Of a DNA stretch of 64,000 bases, positions 9,706 to 18,979 are shown one piece after another; the first letter of the stretch is position 1, and every line of letters begins with the position of its first letter. This stretch comes from Verrucomicrobiaceae bacterium (GTDB lineage Bacteria > Verrucomicrobiota > Verrucomicrobiia > Verrucomicrobiales > Verrucomicrobiaceae): the NCBI GenBank assembly GCA_027484445.1, contig JAIXSY010000032.1, forward strand, positions 1 through 64,000. The letters run 5' to 3'. The position numbers were made by a program, and so were the translations under genes. The notes beneath the pieces were generated by a model. The model was not told where the DNA came from, searched no databases, and saw only the letters and a program-made list of their open reading frames with translations.

Positions 9706-10188
9706 TCAGTTTTTCCCAGCAGCTTCGCGGGCCGTCTTGTGCTGGCAGCAGCCGGTGCGGGCTAGCTCGTCGCAGCGGGCCTCAATGCGCATCGACTTCA
9801 TCTGTGGATGAAAGCCGAGCCGCCGGGTGATGCAGTCGTGCAGCAGGGCGGCATTGTCGTCCTCGAACTCGACCACACGGTCGCAGTCCAGGCAGATCAG
9901 GTGATTGTGCTGCGGCTTGTCGAGGAAGTTCGGGTCGTAGTAGGTCTGGTCGCGCCCGAAATCCACCTCGCGCAGCAGCCCACACTCCACCAGCAACTGC
10001 AGCGTGCGGTAGATCGTGGCGCGGGAGATCGTGCGGTCGAGCTTGCGCGTCTTTTCCAACAGCTCTTCTGCGTTGAAGTGGTCGTCGGTAGCAAAGGCTG
10101 CCTCCACGATCACCTCCCGCTGTTTGGTGCGCCTGAGTCCTGAAGACGCCAAATGCGCCTCTAGCCGTTCTTTGATTCGGGAATCCAT
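9706..10188 (-). CDS. Fur-family metal-dependent transcriptional regulator
   Basis: A 160-residue DNA-binding regulator of the Fur/PerR/Zur superfamily. The N-terminal winged helix includes GLRRTKQREVIVEAAF and SRATIYRTLQLLVECGLL. The dimerisation and metal domain follows with DKPQHNHLICLDCDRVVEFED (His-rich loop plus a CxxC zinc motif) and a C-terminal GCCQ. Metal specificity cannot be read safely. The upstream neighbour is a divergent acyltransferase, with 127 bp between that may hold the shared control region. The ATG at 10188 fits the usual family N terminus. Confidence 0.9.
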   Translation of the reverse strand: MDSRIKERLEAHLASSGLRRTKQREVIVEAAFATDDHFNAEELLEKTRKLDRTISRATIYRTLQLLVECGLLREVDFGRDQTYYDPNFLDKPQHNHLICLDCDRVVEFEDDNAALLHDCITRRLGFHPQMKSMRIEARCDELARTGCCQHKTAREAAGKN

Positions 10189-10189
10189 G

Positions 10190-10216
10190 TTGAGACGAGG
10201 CTAGCCTAGTTGAGAC
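10190..10216. promoter_or_regulatory. Possible operator: perfect 10-bp palindrome flanked by TTGAGAC direct repeats
   Basis: Directly upstream of the Fur-family start, two TTGAGAC copies (10190-10196 and 10210-10216) flank the palindrome AGGCTAGCCT (10198-10207). It does not match the classical Fur box. The position suggests autoregulation, by inference only. Confidence 0.3.
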
Positions 10217-10315
10217 TGAAGGCAAGAAGGGAAGTCGCAGCCGCAAATCGGTGTGCGAAAAAACATCTTTCTTTGCATCTGAGATATCCACCCGGCTGGG
10301 TGCGTCATCTTCGCC

Positions 10316-11398
10316 ATGAACTCACCTGCCCGCCTTCACTCCCTGGATGCCCTTCGTGGCTTCGACATGTGCTGGATTCTCGGGATGGCAGGCGTGCTGA
10401 AGGCCTGGTTGGCCCGCTTTGCGCCGGAGAGTGCCATCACGGGGATCATCGACACTCAGCTCGAACATGCTGCCTGGGATGGGTTTCGCTTTTATGACCT
10501 CATCTTTCCGCTCTTCCTCTTCATCGCAGGGGTTTCCATGGCCATCGCCCTGCCGCGTCGCTTGGAAAAAGAGGGCCGCGCAGCCGCAGTGCGGCATCTG
10601 CTGGAGAGGGCGCTGGTGCTTTTCCTCATCGGGGTGTTTTTCTCTGGTGGCCTGAAGCAGGGCTGGGAGCAGGTGAGGTGGCTCGGGGTGCTCCAGCGCA
10701 TCGGCATCGCCTCAGCAGCGGCGGGCTTGTTTTCTCTATGGCTAGGCTGGCGTGGACTAGTAGCAGTGACTACAGCACTGCTGCTGGGCTACTGCCTGCT
10801 GCTGGGCCTAGTGCCAGTGCCAGGTTTTGGTGCGGGAGACTTTGCCGAAGGTCACAACCTCACCAACTACCTCGACTCTCTATGGCTGCCGGGACGGAAA
10901 TATGATGGCGACCATGACCCGGAAGGCCTGCTGAGCACGCTGCCCGCAATCGCGACCGCACTGCTGGGCATTTTGGCGGGAAAATGGCTCACGGGTGCCG
11001 CCACACCTTCACGGAAGGTGCTGGGCCTGCTCGGGGCAGGTGCAGCGATGATCGCACTCGGTTGGGCTTGGCATCCGTTCTTCCCGGTCATCAAAAAAAT
11101 CTGGTCATCCAGCTTCGTGCTCGTTGCCGGAGGATGGAGCGCAGTGCTGCTGGGCGTGTTTTATGCGTTGGTGGACGTTTACGGCTTCCATCGCTGGACC
11201 ACTCCCTTCGTCTGGGTCGGGGCGAACCCGATCGCGCTCTATGTCTGTGCCGGCCTGGGCTTCTTCCGCACCGTCAGTGAGCGGCTGGCGGGTCATCCGC
11301 CAAAGGATTGGGCCTGGATCACTTCTTGCGTGACCTTTGCCCTGATGCTGCTGGCGGCGCGCTGGCTGTTCAAGCGCGGCATTTTCATCAAGGTGTGA
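10316..11398 (+). CDS. HGSNAT-like membrane acyltransferase (DUF5009/COG4299 type)
   Basis: A 360-residue polytopic membrane protein. The start HSLDALRGFDMCWIL and the segment FYDLIFPLFLFIAGVSMAIALPRR are hallmarks of the heparan-alpha-glucosaminide N-acetyltransferase-like family, as are VLQRIGIA and the loop YDGDHDPEGLLSTLPAIATALLG. About ten hydrophobic helices are evident, ending in a basic tail. Relatives transfer acetyl groups across membranes to amino sugars and are common in polysaccharide-degrading bacteria. The actual acceptor is unknown here. It converges on the 513-residue gene with only 3 bp between stops. Confidence 0.82.
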   Translation: MNSPARLHSLDALRGFDMCWILGMAGVLKAWLARFAPESAITGIIDTQLEHAAWDGFRFYDLIFPLFLFIAGVSMAIALPRRLEKEGRAAAVRHLLERALVLFLIGVFFSGGLKQGWEQVRWLGVLQRIGIASAAAGLFSLWLGWRGLVAVTTALLLGYCLLLGLVPVPGFGAGDFAEGHNLTNYLDSLWLPGRKYDGDHDPEGLLSTLPAIATALLGILAGKWLTGAATPSRKVLGLLGAGAAMIALGWAWHPFFPVIKKIWSSSFVLVAGGWSAVLLGVFYALVDVYGFHRWTTPFVWVGANPIALYVCAGLGFFRTVSERLAGHPPKDWAWITSCVTFALMLLAARWLFKRGIFIKV

Positions 11399-11401
11399 AG
11401 G

Positions 11402-12943
11402 TCACGGCGCATAGCGCCAGGTCCAGTCGCCGAGGTAATCGGAGGATCTTAGTGAAACATTTTTTTTGTTCTGGGGGTTTTCTGCCGCCAGAGCGCCGTC
11501 ATCGTCTTTCCCATCAGGGCCGTTGTGCCACAGACGGTAGCGTCCCTCCGGCGTGGGTTTGTATTTCATGAGCGTGCCGTCAAAGGCGGTGATGGAAGTG
11601 TTGGGGAGGTCTTCGAGCTTTGGCGGGTAACGGCCATGCTGGAGGTGGTGCTGCTCCAGAGCGCAGGCGATGAGGATTTGGCGGCGGGTGTTTTCCGCCA
11701 GGGCGCTGCTCCTTTTCACCTGACCTACGGCAGGCAGGGCGAGTCTGGCCAACAGGTGGTCGGGTCGGCTCAGAAGGCTCTGGCTCTTCAACCACACTTC
11801 CAAGGGATCAGGCAGGACGAGCGCGTTCTTCAGCCCTTGATCGCGGTTGAGGCGCACGAGCTGCTCCCACTCGGCCTGCACGAGGGTGGTTTTCATGTGC
11901 GTGAAGAAACCGGTGGGGATGCTGAACATGAGAGCACGCTCGAATAATGTTGGCGTAGATTTGCCATCATTATCGATCACCGTTACGAGTTCGGCAGCCC
12001 TGGATGCATCACGCTCCAGCAGCTCGCCCATGTCCGCTCCGGAAGCCATCTCACCACGCGAGGCCAGGAGCAGGCTGGCGGGGATGTCGAGGCCTTGAAA
12101 ACCCTGCTGCAAGGCCTGGAGCATCTCGCCAGACAGCACGCGTTTTTGCAGCAGCACCCAGGTCAGCTCAGCGGCCGTGAATTGCTGGGTGATGCCGACC
12201 AGATGACTGATGAGGAAAGGCTCATGCAAGGCTCCCTGAGCCAGCGTGAGCAATGCAATGACATCGCTCACGGCGGCACCAGGGTCTTCCGAGGCCAGAC
12301 AGGCGAGGCCGTGGAGGCGCAAGGCACGGCCCAGATCCTGCACGGTGGTGTAGTGCGGCATGGCGAGGGTGAAGAGATTCTCCGGCAGCGTGGCGGCATC
12401 CCAACGCGGCAGGAACTCGATCTGGGAACGGGTGCGCGCAGCTTCAGGGAGCTGGCTGAGCATGGGCAAACGCAGCTCCAGGGCTTGGCGCAGGGCCCGG
12501 GCATCGGCATTGGGCGGAAGCTCAAGCTGTTTCTGATCACGAAGAGCCGTGATGATCTCGGCTAGATCAGGTGCCTGCGCGTGGCTGAGAGCTTGGGCGG
12601 CAAGCACCTGGCTCAGGCGCTTATCGTGCAGGAAGTCGCAGGCTTTTTGGATGGCATCGCGCTTGGCTTGAGCAGCTTTGGCAGCTGGGCTTTCCCCTGG
12701 CGCGTGGCGGATGCCCTTCAGCGGCTCGATGGCGGCGAAGTTCTGCGCATCGGGGATAGGCGGCGGCAGGAGCTTGATGAAATCGAGCGTCTCGCCTGCG
12801 GCATTGAGCTCGGCTTTTAGGCGTAACCAGCGGCGTTGTCCCGTCCAGTTCAGCACGACGGCCAGCAGCACCCAGAGGGTGATCAGCGTGATGAGTGTCC
12901 ACAGCAGGCGGCGGAACCAGAATCTTTGCAGGAGTGAGGTCAT
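11402..12943 (-). CDS. Membrane-anchored protein of unknown function in sigma-factor operon
   Basis: 513 residues with a single N-terminal membrane helix (about 12-32, LLWTLITLITLWVLLAVVLN) after a short basic start, so most of it is probably outside the cytoplasm. The body is helical and Leu/Ala-rich with no recognised domain. Near the C terminus, RRQILIACALEQHHLQHGRYP followed by PPKLEDL resembles the tail of type II secretion-pseudopilin-like proteins, and LWHNGPDGKDDDG follows. A similar architecture occurs in the protein at 56914-58596. It is the last gene of the ECF sigma operon, 15 bp after the small membrane gene, so it is probably the regulated or sensing component. No function is assigned. 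Confidence 0.75.
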   Translation of the reverse strand: MTSLLQRFWFRRLLWTLITLITLWVLLAVVLNWTGQRRWLRLKAELNAAGETLDFIKLLPPPIPDAQNFAAIEPLKGIRHAPGESPAAKAAQAKRDAIQKACDFLHDKRLSQVLAAQALSHAQAPDLAEIITALRDQKQLELPPNADARALRQALELRLPMLSQLPEAARTRSQIEFLPRWDAATLPENLFTLAMPHYTTVQDLGRALRLHGLACLASEDPGAAVSDVIALLTLAQGALHEPFLISHLVGITQQFTAAELTWVLLQKRVLSGEMLQALQQGFQGLDIPASLLLASRGEMASGADMGELLERDASRAAELVTVIDNDGKSTPTLFERALMFSIPTGFFTHMKTTLVQAEWEQLVRLNRDQGLKNALVLPDPLEVWLKSQSLLSRPDHLLARLALPAVGQVKRSSALAENTRRQILIACALEQHHLQHGRYPPKLEDLPNTSITAFDGTLMKYKPTPEGRYRLWHNGPDGKDDDGALAAENPQNKKNVSLRSSDYLGDWTWRYAP

Positions 12944-12958
12944 GGAGTGAGGCGGGTG

Positions 12959-13243
12959 TTATTTCAAAGCAAGCAGGGACTGCATGAACTCGGCACGCTG
13001 GCGCATGGCTTCTGCATTCAGCGATGCGGCAGGCGCAGCAGGATCTGAAGCCGCGGGCGTGGTGAAATGCAGCACGATCACAGCAGCCCAGGCGAGTCCC
13101 CAGCCCACGGCTAGCCAGCGTGGAGGTGTGCACCGTGGCTGGGGCATGGTGCCCGGCAATCGCGCGAGCATTTCCTCACGCCAATCCAGCGGCAGCGGCT
13201 GGAGCTTGAGCGATGAGAGTCGAGATTCGAGGTCGTCTTTCAT
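12959..13243 (-). CDS. Small single-pass membrane protein, candidate anti-sigma-like partner
   Basis: 94 residues. A cytoplasmic head (about 1-40) with DLESRLSSLKLQPLPLDWREE is followed by one membrane helix (about 44-62, WLAVGWGLAWAAVIVLHF) and a short outer tail. Its start overlaps the sigma-factor stop in an ATGA arrangement (4 bp), implying translational coupling. Position and topology fit an anti-sigma factor, but there is no zinc-binding anti-sigma motif, so this is inference from context. Confidence 0.7.
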   Translation of the reverse strand: MKDDLESRLSSLKLQPLPLDWREEMLARLPGTMPQPRCTPPRWLAVGWGLAWAAVIVLHFTTPAASDPAAPAASLNAEAMRQRAEFMQSLLALK

Positions 13244-13749
13244 GGCTGGATTTCGTCGTAAAGCGGCCGCAGCAGCGACCTTAGCTTTTCTAGGGCGTAG
13301 CGATAACGGCTAGCTGCCGTGTTGAGCGGGATGCCTTGCACCGCAGCGATCTCGTCAAAGGTCAGGCCTTGCCACAATTTCAAATAGGCCACGCTGCGCT
13401 GCTCTGGAGGCAGGTCGTCGAGTGCTCGGCCCACCCGTCGGGCGAATTCGGCGGAGTCGGGATCCTGCTGTTCCTGAAACATCGGGCGTGGCTCCGCCGC
13501 GCTGCGCTCCTCCGCCCTCTGGCGGGAGCCATGGTGGCGCAGCCAGTCAAGGCACAAGTGGTGCGCCATCCGGGTGATCCAGGCCTTTTCACTCTCCACC
13601 ACGGGCAATCCCTGGTGCTGAAGCTTGAGAAAAAGCTCTTGAAGCAGGTCCTTGGCCTGCGCCTCACAGCGGACGATGCCGTGAATGTAATGAAACAACC
13701 CCGCCGCATGGGCATCGTAGAGTCGTTCGATCTGGCGGGCGGTGAGCAT
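13240..13749 (-). CDS. RNA polymerase sigma factor, ECF (sigma-70 family)
   Basis: 169 residues. Region 2 spans about 8-75 (IERLYDAHAAGLFHYIHGIV, DLLQELFLKLQ, ITRMAHHLCLDWLRHH). Region 4 spans about 105-160 (ALDDLPPEQRSVAYLKLWQG, TFDEIAAVQGIPLNTAASRY, YALEKLRSLL). The length is typical for an ECF factor. It heads a three-gene operon with overlapping or close junctions and is divergent from dnaE, with 111 bp between. The target promoters are unknown. Autoregulation would be usual for the group but is not shown by a motif I can read. Confidence 0.92.
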   Translation of the reverse strand: MLTARQIERLYDAHAAGLFHYIHGIVRCEAQAKDLLQELFLKLQHQGLPVVESEKAWITRMAHHLCLDWLRHHGSRQRAEERSAAEPRPMFQEQQDPDSAEFARRVGRALDDLPPEQRSVAYLKLWQGLTFDEIAAVQGIPLNTAASRYRYALEKLRSLLRPLYDEIQP

Positions 13750-13860
13750 GAGGTGGGGCCACCCCGGATGACGGACCTCGGCGGAAGATTTGTCTAGGAA
13801 AACTCAACCTGGTTGCCCCGGCCACCCTCCCGCCTAATCTGACAGGCCACCGCCCGGCCC

Positions 13861-16800
13861 ATGGCAGACTCCTTTGTCCATCTTCACGTCCATTCCGATT
13901 ACTCCCTGCTCGACGGGGCGTGCCGGATTGACGACCTCGTGAAGCGAGCGCAAAAGCTCAAGATGCCCGCCGTGGCCATCACCGATCACGGCAATCTCTA
14001 CGGGGCCATCGACTTCTACATGTCGGCGCTGAAGACGAAGCCCAAGCTCAAAAAGGGCGAGGAAGCCACGCCGGAGCAGCTGGAAAAAGTCGTGAAACCG
14101 ATCCTAGGCTGCGAGGTCTATTTGGCCCCCGGCTCCATGCATGAGAAAAAAGAGGTGCCGGGGCGCAAGCGGGCCTCGCACCTGACGCTGCTCGCCTCCA
14201 GCAACGAGGGCTACGAAAACCTCTCCAAGATCGTCACCGAGGCGCATCTGTTCGGCCAGTGGTATCACCCACGGATGGACAAGGATCTGCTGCGGCAGCA
14301 TAGCCAAGGTCTCATTTGTCTGAGCGGCTGCATCAATGGGGAGATCAATCAACTGCTGCTCACCGACAGGAAGGATGAGGCCGAAAAGAGCCTGCGTGAG
14401 TTCGTGGACATTTTCGGGCCTGAGAATTTTTATTTAGAGCTGCAAAACCACGGCATGGAACAGCAGCGCGTGGTGACACGGCAGCTCCTCGAGTGGGGCA
14501 AAAGCTATGGGCTGAAGACGGTGGCCACGAACGACGTGCATTTCATGAACCGTGAGGATCATGAGAGCCACGACCTGCTCATCTGCATCGGCACCGGGGC
14601 CAGCGTGCATGACCAAAAGCGTCTCACCTACTCACCGGAAGTTTATTTCAAAACGGCGGAGGAGATGCGTGCGCTCTTTGCAGAGATCCCCGAGGCCTGT
14701 GATGCCACGCTGGAAATCGCAGAGAAGTGTGAACTCGACATCCGGCTCGACTCGACCAGCATCGACCGCTATCCGCTCTACAATCCCGAGAACGGGATGG
14801 ATCGGAGTGATTACCTGCGCCAGCTCTGTGAGGAAGGATTGATCCAGCGCTATGGCCGTGACCGCGCGCTGAATGACGAAGAGCTGCGCAAGCGCATGGA
14901 TCGCGAGCTGGCACTGCTCAATGAAAAGAACTTCACCAGTTACTTCCTCATCGTCTGGGACTTCATCAACTGGGCCAAGAAAAACGGCATTCCCGTGGGT
15001 CCTGGTCGTGGTTCGGCGGCAGGTTCGCTGGTCGCCTTCGTGCTCGGCATCACGGACATCGACCCACTGCGCTTTGAACTCGTGTTTGAGCGCTTCCTGA
15101 ATCCTGAGCGTGTCAGCCCGCCAGATATCGACATCGACTTCTGCCAGACGCGCCGTCCCGAAGTGATCCAGTATGTTCGGGAAAAGTATGGTGAGCTGAG
15201 CGTGAGCCACATCATCACCTTTGGCACCATGGGCGCAAAGAGCGTGATCCGCGATGTGGGCCGCGTGCTTGGTTGGAGCTATGGCGATTCCGACCGCGTG
15301 GCGAAGATGATTCCTGACGAGTTGAACATCGAGCTCAAAGACGCGCAGGAAAAGAACCCTGAGCTCAAGAAGCTGATCGAAGACGATCCCGCAACGCAAG
15401 AGCTGTGGAAGCACGCTACCTTCCTGGAAGGAACAACACGCGGCACTGGCATCCACGCCGCTGGGATCGTCATCGGTGACAAGCCGCTCTCGACCTTCAT
15501 TGCCCTGACCCGTGGCAACGAAGAGGAAATCGTGACGCAGTTTGCGATGAAGCCTCTGACCGAACTAGGCATGTTGAAGATGGACTTCCTCGGCCTGAAG
15601 ACCCTCACCGTCATCGAGGAGGCAGAGAAGTGGATCCACAAACGCGTGCCTGGCTTCCGCGCAGCCGATGCGCCGCTCGACGATGCAAAAACCTTTGAAC
15701 TGATCCAACGAGGCGAAACCACCGCTGTCTTCCAGATGGAGTCTGGTGGCATGGTCAACACCTGCAAACAGCTCGGGCCCGACAAGATCGAAGAGATCAT
15801 CGCTATCTTGGCCCTGTATCGACCGGGGCCGATGCAGTTCATCCCAGACTACATCAACCGCAAAAAAGGGCTGGAGCAGGTGGAGTATCCGCATCCGCTG
15901 CTGGAGCGCATCGCCAAGGAAACTTACGGCATCTTGGTTTATCAAGAGCAGGTGCAGCAAGCGGCGAACTTGCTCGCTGGCTTCACGCTGGGTCAGGCCG
16001 ACTTGCTGCGCCGAGCGATGGGTAAAAAAGACGCTGCGGAGATGGCCCGGCAGCGTCTCGTCTTCGTGGAAGGCTGCGAGAAGACGAACCACATCGGCGC
16101 GAAGCAGGCGAACGAGATCTTCGACTTGCTGGAAAAGTTCGCCCAATACGGCTTCAACAAATCCCACTCCGCTGCCTACGGGATCGTCACGTATCGGACG
16201 GCTTACCTGAAGGCCAATTTCCCAGTCGAGTTCATGACCGGCGTGCTCAGTCTGGAGGTCAGCAACACGGAAAAAATCGCCAACTTCGTGAACGAGTGCC
16301 AGCGCATGGGCATCACGATCTTGCCGCCGGACGTGAACAAGAGCCTGCTCGCCTTTGCGCCCGAGCGAACCAAAGATGCCGAAACGCCAGAGGGTGAGCC
16401 GAATGCGATTCGCTTTGGACTCGCGGCCATCAAGAACGTCGGCGAAGCCGCCATGGCAGGGGCCATCGTCGAACGTGAGAAAAACGGTCCCTTCAAGAGC
16501 CTCGAAGACTTCTGCTCACGACTCGACACGAAGTCGGTGAACAAAAAGACCATGGAATCGCTGGTGAAGGCAGGTGCCTTTGACTTCACCAAGGAAGATC
16601 GTGCCAGCATGTTCGCCAGGTTGGATCAGGTCTTGGCGAGCGCTGCCTCCATGCAGAAGGATCGCAAGGCTGGGCAGGGTGGGCTTTTCGATGACTTCGA
16701 CCTTGGCAAGCCCAAGAAGAACGCTGCCAAACAGGCACAAACTTCCAGCGTCCCTCCGTGGACACACGATGAAGTCCTCGCGAACGAAAAGGAACTGCTC

Positions 16801-17445
16801 GGCTTTTACGTCAGCGGTCATCCGCTGGACAATTTCCGCGGTCACTTTGACTCCTCGAAGATCACCAAGATCATCGAGATTCATGAAGTCGATACCAAGG
16901 AGAAGCCGCAAACGATCTGGATCGCTGGCATCATCAACACCTGCGCGGTGAAATACTCGAAGAAAGACAACCGCCCTTTTGCGACCTTCACCTTTGAAGA
17001 CTTTACCGGTCAGATCGAGATGATGGCCTGGAGCGAAGAGTATGAGAAATTCAAAGAGCTGCTCCAGCCCGGCAAGGTGCTCGGCCTGCGCTGCCGCTGC
17101 ATGAAGGACCAACGCACCGAGGGCAATCGTGTGACGCTGAACGATGCGAAGGAGCTGCAACCGAAGAAAGCCCGCAAGCCGGATGCCGCGACCACTGTCG
17201 CCGAGAAAACACCACCACCACCGCCAGCGCCACCGAAGCCGCTGCTTCTGCGCCTGGATAGCAAACGCCACAGTCAGATTGACCTGGACCGCATTCATGA
17301 AGTGCTCATGCAGCACCCTGGTGAGCTGCCCGTGATCTTTGAGTTCTCCTACAATGGCGGCAGCAAGGTGCGGATGGAAGCTGGTGAAGCCTTTCGCGTG
17401 ACTCAGACGAAGGATCTGATCCAGCAACTGATGATCTGGATGTGA
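13861..17445 (+). CDS. dnaE: DNA polymerase III subunit alpha
   Basis: 1194 residues, normal for the replicative DnaE1 class. An N-terminal PHP domain (HLHVHSDYSLLDGA at about 7-20, ITDHGNLYGA at about 40-49) is followed by the polymerase core. GPGRGSAAGSLVAF comes before the catalytic PDIDIDF, placing two acidic residues at about 424 and 426; the third catalytic Asp is in LKMDFLGLKT at about 575. FNKSHSAAYGI and the HhH region follow, then an OB fold (IAGIINTCAVKY...FEDFTGQIEMMAW, about 1020-1080). A Pro-rich linker precedes the last 70 residues. No Shine-Dalgarno sequence is visible. It synthesises the chromosome as part of the Pol III holoenzyme. Confidence 0.97.
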   Translation: MADSFVHLHVHSDYSLLDGACRIDDLVKRAQKLKMPAVAITDHGNLYGAIDFYMSALKTKPKLKKGEEATPEQLEKVVKPILGCEVYLAPGSMHEKKEVPGRKRASHLTLLASSNEGYENLSKIVTEAHLFGQWYHPRMDKDLLRQHSQGLICLSGCINGEINQLLLTDRKDEAEKSLREFVDIFGPENFYLELQNHGMEQQRVVTRQLLEWGKSYGLKTVATNDVHFMNREDHESHDLLICIGTGASVHDQKRLTYSPEVYFKTAEEMRALFAEIPEACDATLEIAEKCELDIRLDSTSIDRYPLYNPENGMDRSDYLRQLCEEGLIQRYGRDRALNDEELRKRMDRELALLNEKNFTSYFLIVWDFINWAKKNGIPVGPGRGSAAGSLVAFVLGITDIDPLRFELVFERFLNPERVSPPDIDIDFCQTRRPEVIQYVREKYGELSVSHIITFGTMGAKSVIRDVGRVLGWSYGDSDRVAKMIPDELNIELKDAQEKNPELKKLIEDDPATQELWKHATFLEGTTRGTGIHAAGIVIGDKPLSTFIALTRGNEEEIVTQFAMKPLTELGMLKMDFLGLKTLTVIEEAEKWIHKRVPGFRAADAPLDDAKTFELIQRGETTAVFQMESGGMVNTCKQLGPDKIEEIIAILALYRPGPMQFIPDYINRKKGLEQVEYPHPLLERIAKETYGILVYQEQVQQAANLLAGFTLGQADLLRRAMGKKDAAEMARQRLVFVEGCEKTNHIGAKQANEIFDLLEKFAQYGFNKSHSAAYGIVTYRTAYLKANFPVEFMTGVLSLEVSNTEKIANFVNECQRMGITILPPDVNKSLLAFAPERTKDAETPEGEPNAIRFGLAAIKNVGEAAMAGAIVEREKNGPFKSLEDFCSRLDTKSVNKKTMESLVKAGAFDFTKEDRASMFARLDQVLASAASMQKDRKAGQGGLFDDFDLGKPKKNAAKQAQTSSVPPWTHDEVLANEKELLGFYVSGHPLDNFRGHFDSSKITKIIEIHEVDTKEKPQTIWIAGIINTCAVKYSKKDNRPFATFTFEDFTGQIEMMAWSEEYEKFKELLQPGKVLGLRCRCMKDQRTEGNRVTLNDAKELQPKKARKPDAATTVAEKTPPPPPAPPKPLLLRLDSKRHSQIDLDRIHEVLMQHPGELPVIFEFSYNGGSKVRMEAGEAFRVTQTKDLIQQLMIWM

Positions 17446-17537
17446 ACGAGCAATGCGGCAGCGTGAAGAGCGAAGAACCGCCGCCCGTGGCGAAACATCT
17501 CGACAGCCAAGGGCGTTTTCGGTTTCGTCTTATTCGC

Positions 17538-18884
17538 ATGAATATCCCTTCCCTTTCCGCCCTTTGCCTCCTGACGACGGCCTGCTTGGCCCAAGCTGAA
17601 AACTGGCCCAACTGGCGCGGCCCTCATCAAGATGGCTCCAGCCCAGAGAAAAACCTACCGGCCAAGTTCAGCCGCACGGAAGGTGTGAAATGGGCTGCGG
17701 ATGTGCCAGCCATCTCGGCCTCCGTGCCTGTGGTCTGGGGCGATAAGGTCTTCCTAACCGCACCGATTCACGACAAGCAGCAGCTGGTGGGCCTGTGCTA
17801 CGATGCCAAGACGGGCAAAGAGCTGTGGCGCCGCGTGGTGTCTGAAGGTGGCCTGCAATGGGACAACAAGAGCAATTTGGCCAGCCCCTCGCCAGTCACC
17901 GATGGCGAACGCGTCGTCTTCCTGTTCGCGGATGCAGTGGCGGCGAGCTATGACTTCGCAGGCAATCAGCAATGGAAGCGTGATTTCAAAGAAAGCCATG
18001 GCGCTTTCGCCACGCAGTGGACCTATGGCAGCAGTCCAGCGCTGGACGGTGGCAAGCTCTACATTCAGGTGCTCCAGCGCAACGAGCCCTTTGTGTTTCA
18101 GGGCTTCGACAAGGGCACCCCCGGCAAGGACATGAGCAGCTACATCCTGGCTCTCAACCCAGCGACAGGTGAAGATCTTTGGAAGCACATCCGGCCCACC
18201 CATTCCCAAGTGGAATCCCTGGAGTCCTTCAGCACGCCGGTGTTTTGCGATCATGGCGGCAAGCGCGTCATGCTGATCTCTGGGGGGGATACCCTCAGCC
18301 TGCACGAGGCGGCCACGGGCGCTGAATACGCTCGCATTGCCACCTGGAATCCCCTGGGTGAAGGCTACAACAAGTTCTACCGCCTCGTGCCATCACCCGT
18401 CGTCGGTGAAGGCGTCGCACTCGTCTGCGCTCCGAAAAAATCACCCGTGTTCGCCTTGTCGATGGATGCCAAGGGCAAGGATGTCCCCCCGCTTTGGACG
18501 AGTGATTCCAAGGTCGTGTCGAGCGATGTCTCCACGCCTGCCTACTACGAGGGCAGCTTTTATGTGCTGGATAGCGACCGCCGCACGCTCAGCCGCGTGG
18601 AACCCAAAACGGGCAAAGTGCTCTGGAGCGGTGACACCGGCAGCAAGTCGAAATTTGAGAGCAGCCCAACCGTGGCTGATGGCAAAATCTACGCGGTGAA
18701 CTTCTGGGGTGAAGTCTATGTGGCCAAGGCTGGTGGCGATAGCCTGGAAATGCTAGCCGTGAACGCCATGGGCGATGGCAGCAAACCCAACGGCGATGCC
18801 GCGAGCTGCCGCAGCAGCGTGGTTGTGTCGAACGGTCACCTCTTCATCCGCACGCAGGACAAGCTCTTCTGCATTGGCCACTGA
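17538..18884 (+). CDS. Secreted PQQ-like beta-propeller protein
   Basis: 448 residues from the ATG at 17538, which opens a clear signal peptide (MNIPSLSALCLLTTACLAQA). The longer frame from 17442 overlaps the dnaE stop and adds a non-signal-like tail, so I reject that start. The mature part begins ENWPNWRGPHQDG and has repeated blades with WGDKVFLTAP, YDAKTGKELWRR, ALNPATGEDLWKH and VEPKTGKVLWSGD, the PQQ_2/BamB-like propeller pattern. Such WRGP-type proteins are abundant in Planctomycetes and Verrucomicrobia. No catalytic PQQ dehydrogenase residues are recognisable and the function is unknown. It may be cotranscribed with the amidohydrolase 95 bp downstream. Confidence 0.85.
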   Translation: MNIPSLSALCLLTTACLAQAENWPNWRGPHQDGSSPEKNLPAKFSRTEGVKWAADVPAISASVPVVWGDKVFLTAPIHDKQQLVGLCYDAKTGKELWRRVVSEGGLQWDNKSNLASPSPVTDGERVVFLFADAVAASYDFAGNQQWKRDFKESHGAFATQWTYGSSPALDGGKLYIQVLQRNEPFVFQGFDKGTPGKDMSSYILALNPATGEDLWKHIRPTHSQVESLESFSTPVFCDHGGKRVMLISGGDTLSLHEAATGAEYARIATWNPLGEGYNKFYRLVPSPVVGEGVALVCAPKKSPVFALSMDAKGKDVPPLWTSDSKVVSSDVSTPAYYEGSFYVLDSDRRTLSRVEPKTGKVLWSGDTGSKSKFESSPTVADGKIYAVNFWGEVYVAKAGGDSLEMLAVNAMGDGSKPNGDAASCRSSVVVSNGHLFIRTQDKLFCIGH

Positions 18885-18979
18885 AGGTTGTCCGTCGCGA
18901 GCAGAGCGCATCATTCTGAGCCGGGTTTGAGTCATAGGAGCACGTGAAAGGCGCGGGTTCATGAGCGTTTTCCAGCTCT

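Noticed and set aside
14632..15456. A 274-residue minus-strand open frame inside dnaE
   Set aside because: Antisense shadow of dnaE, which is certain on the plus strand.
17442..17538. An earlier start for the PQQ-propeller gene overlapping the dnaE stop
   Set aside because: It places 32 residues before an ideal signal peptide; the ATG at 17538 fits better.
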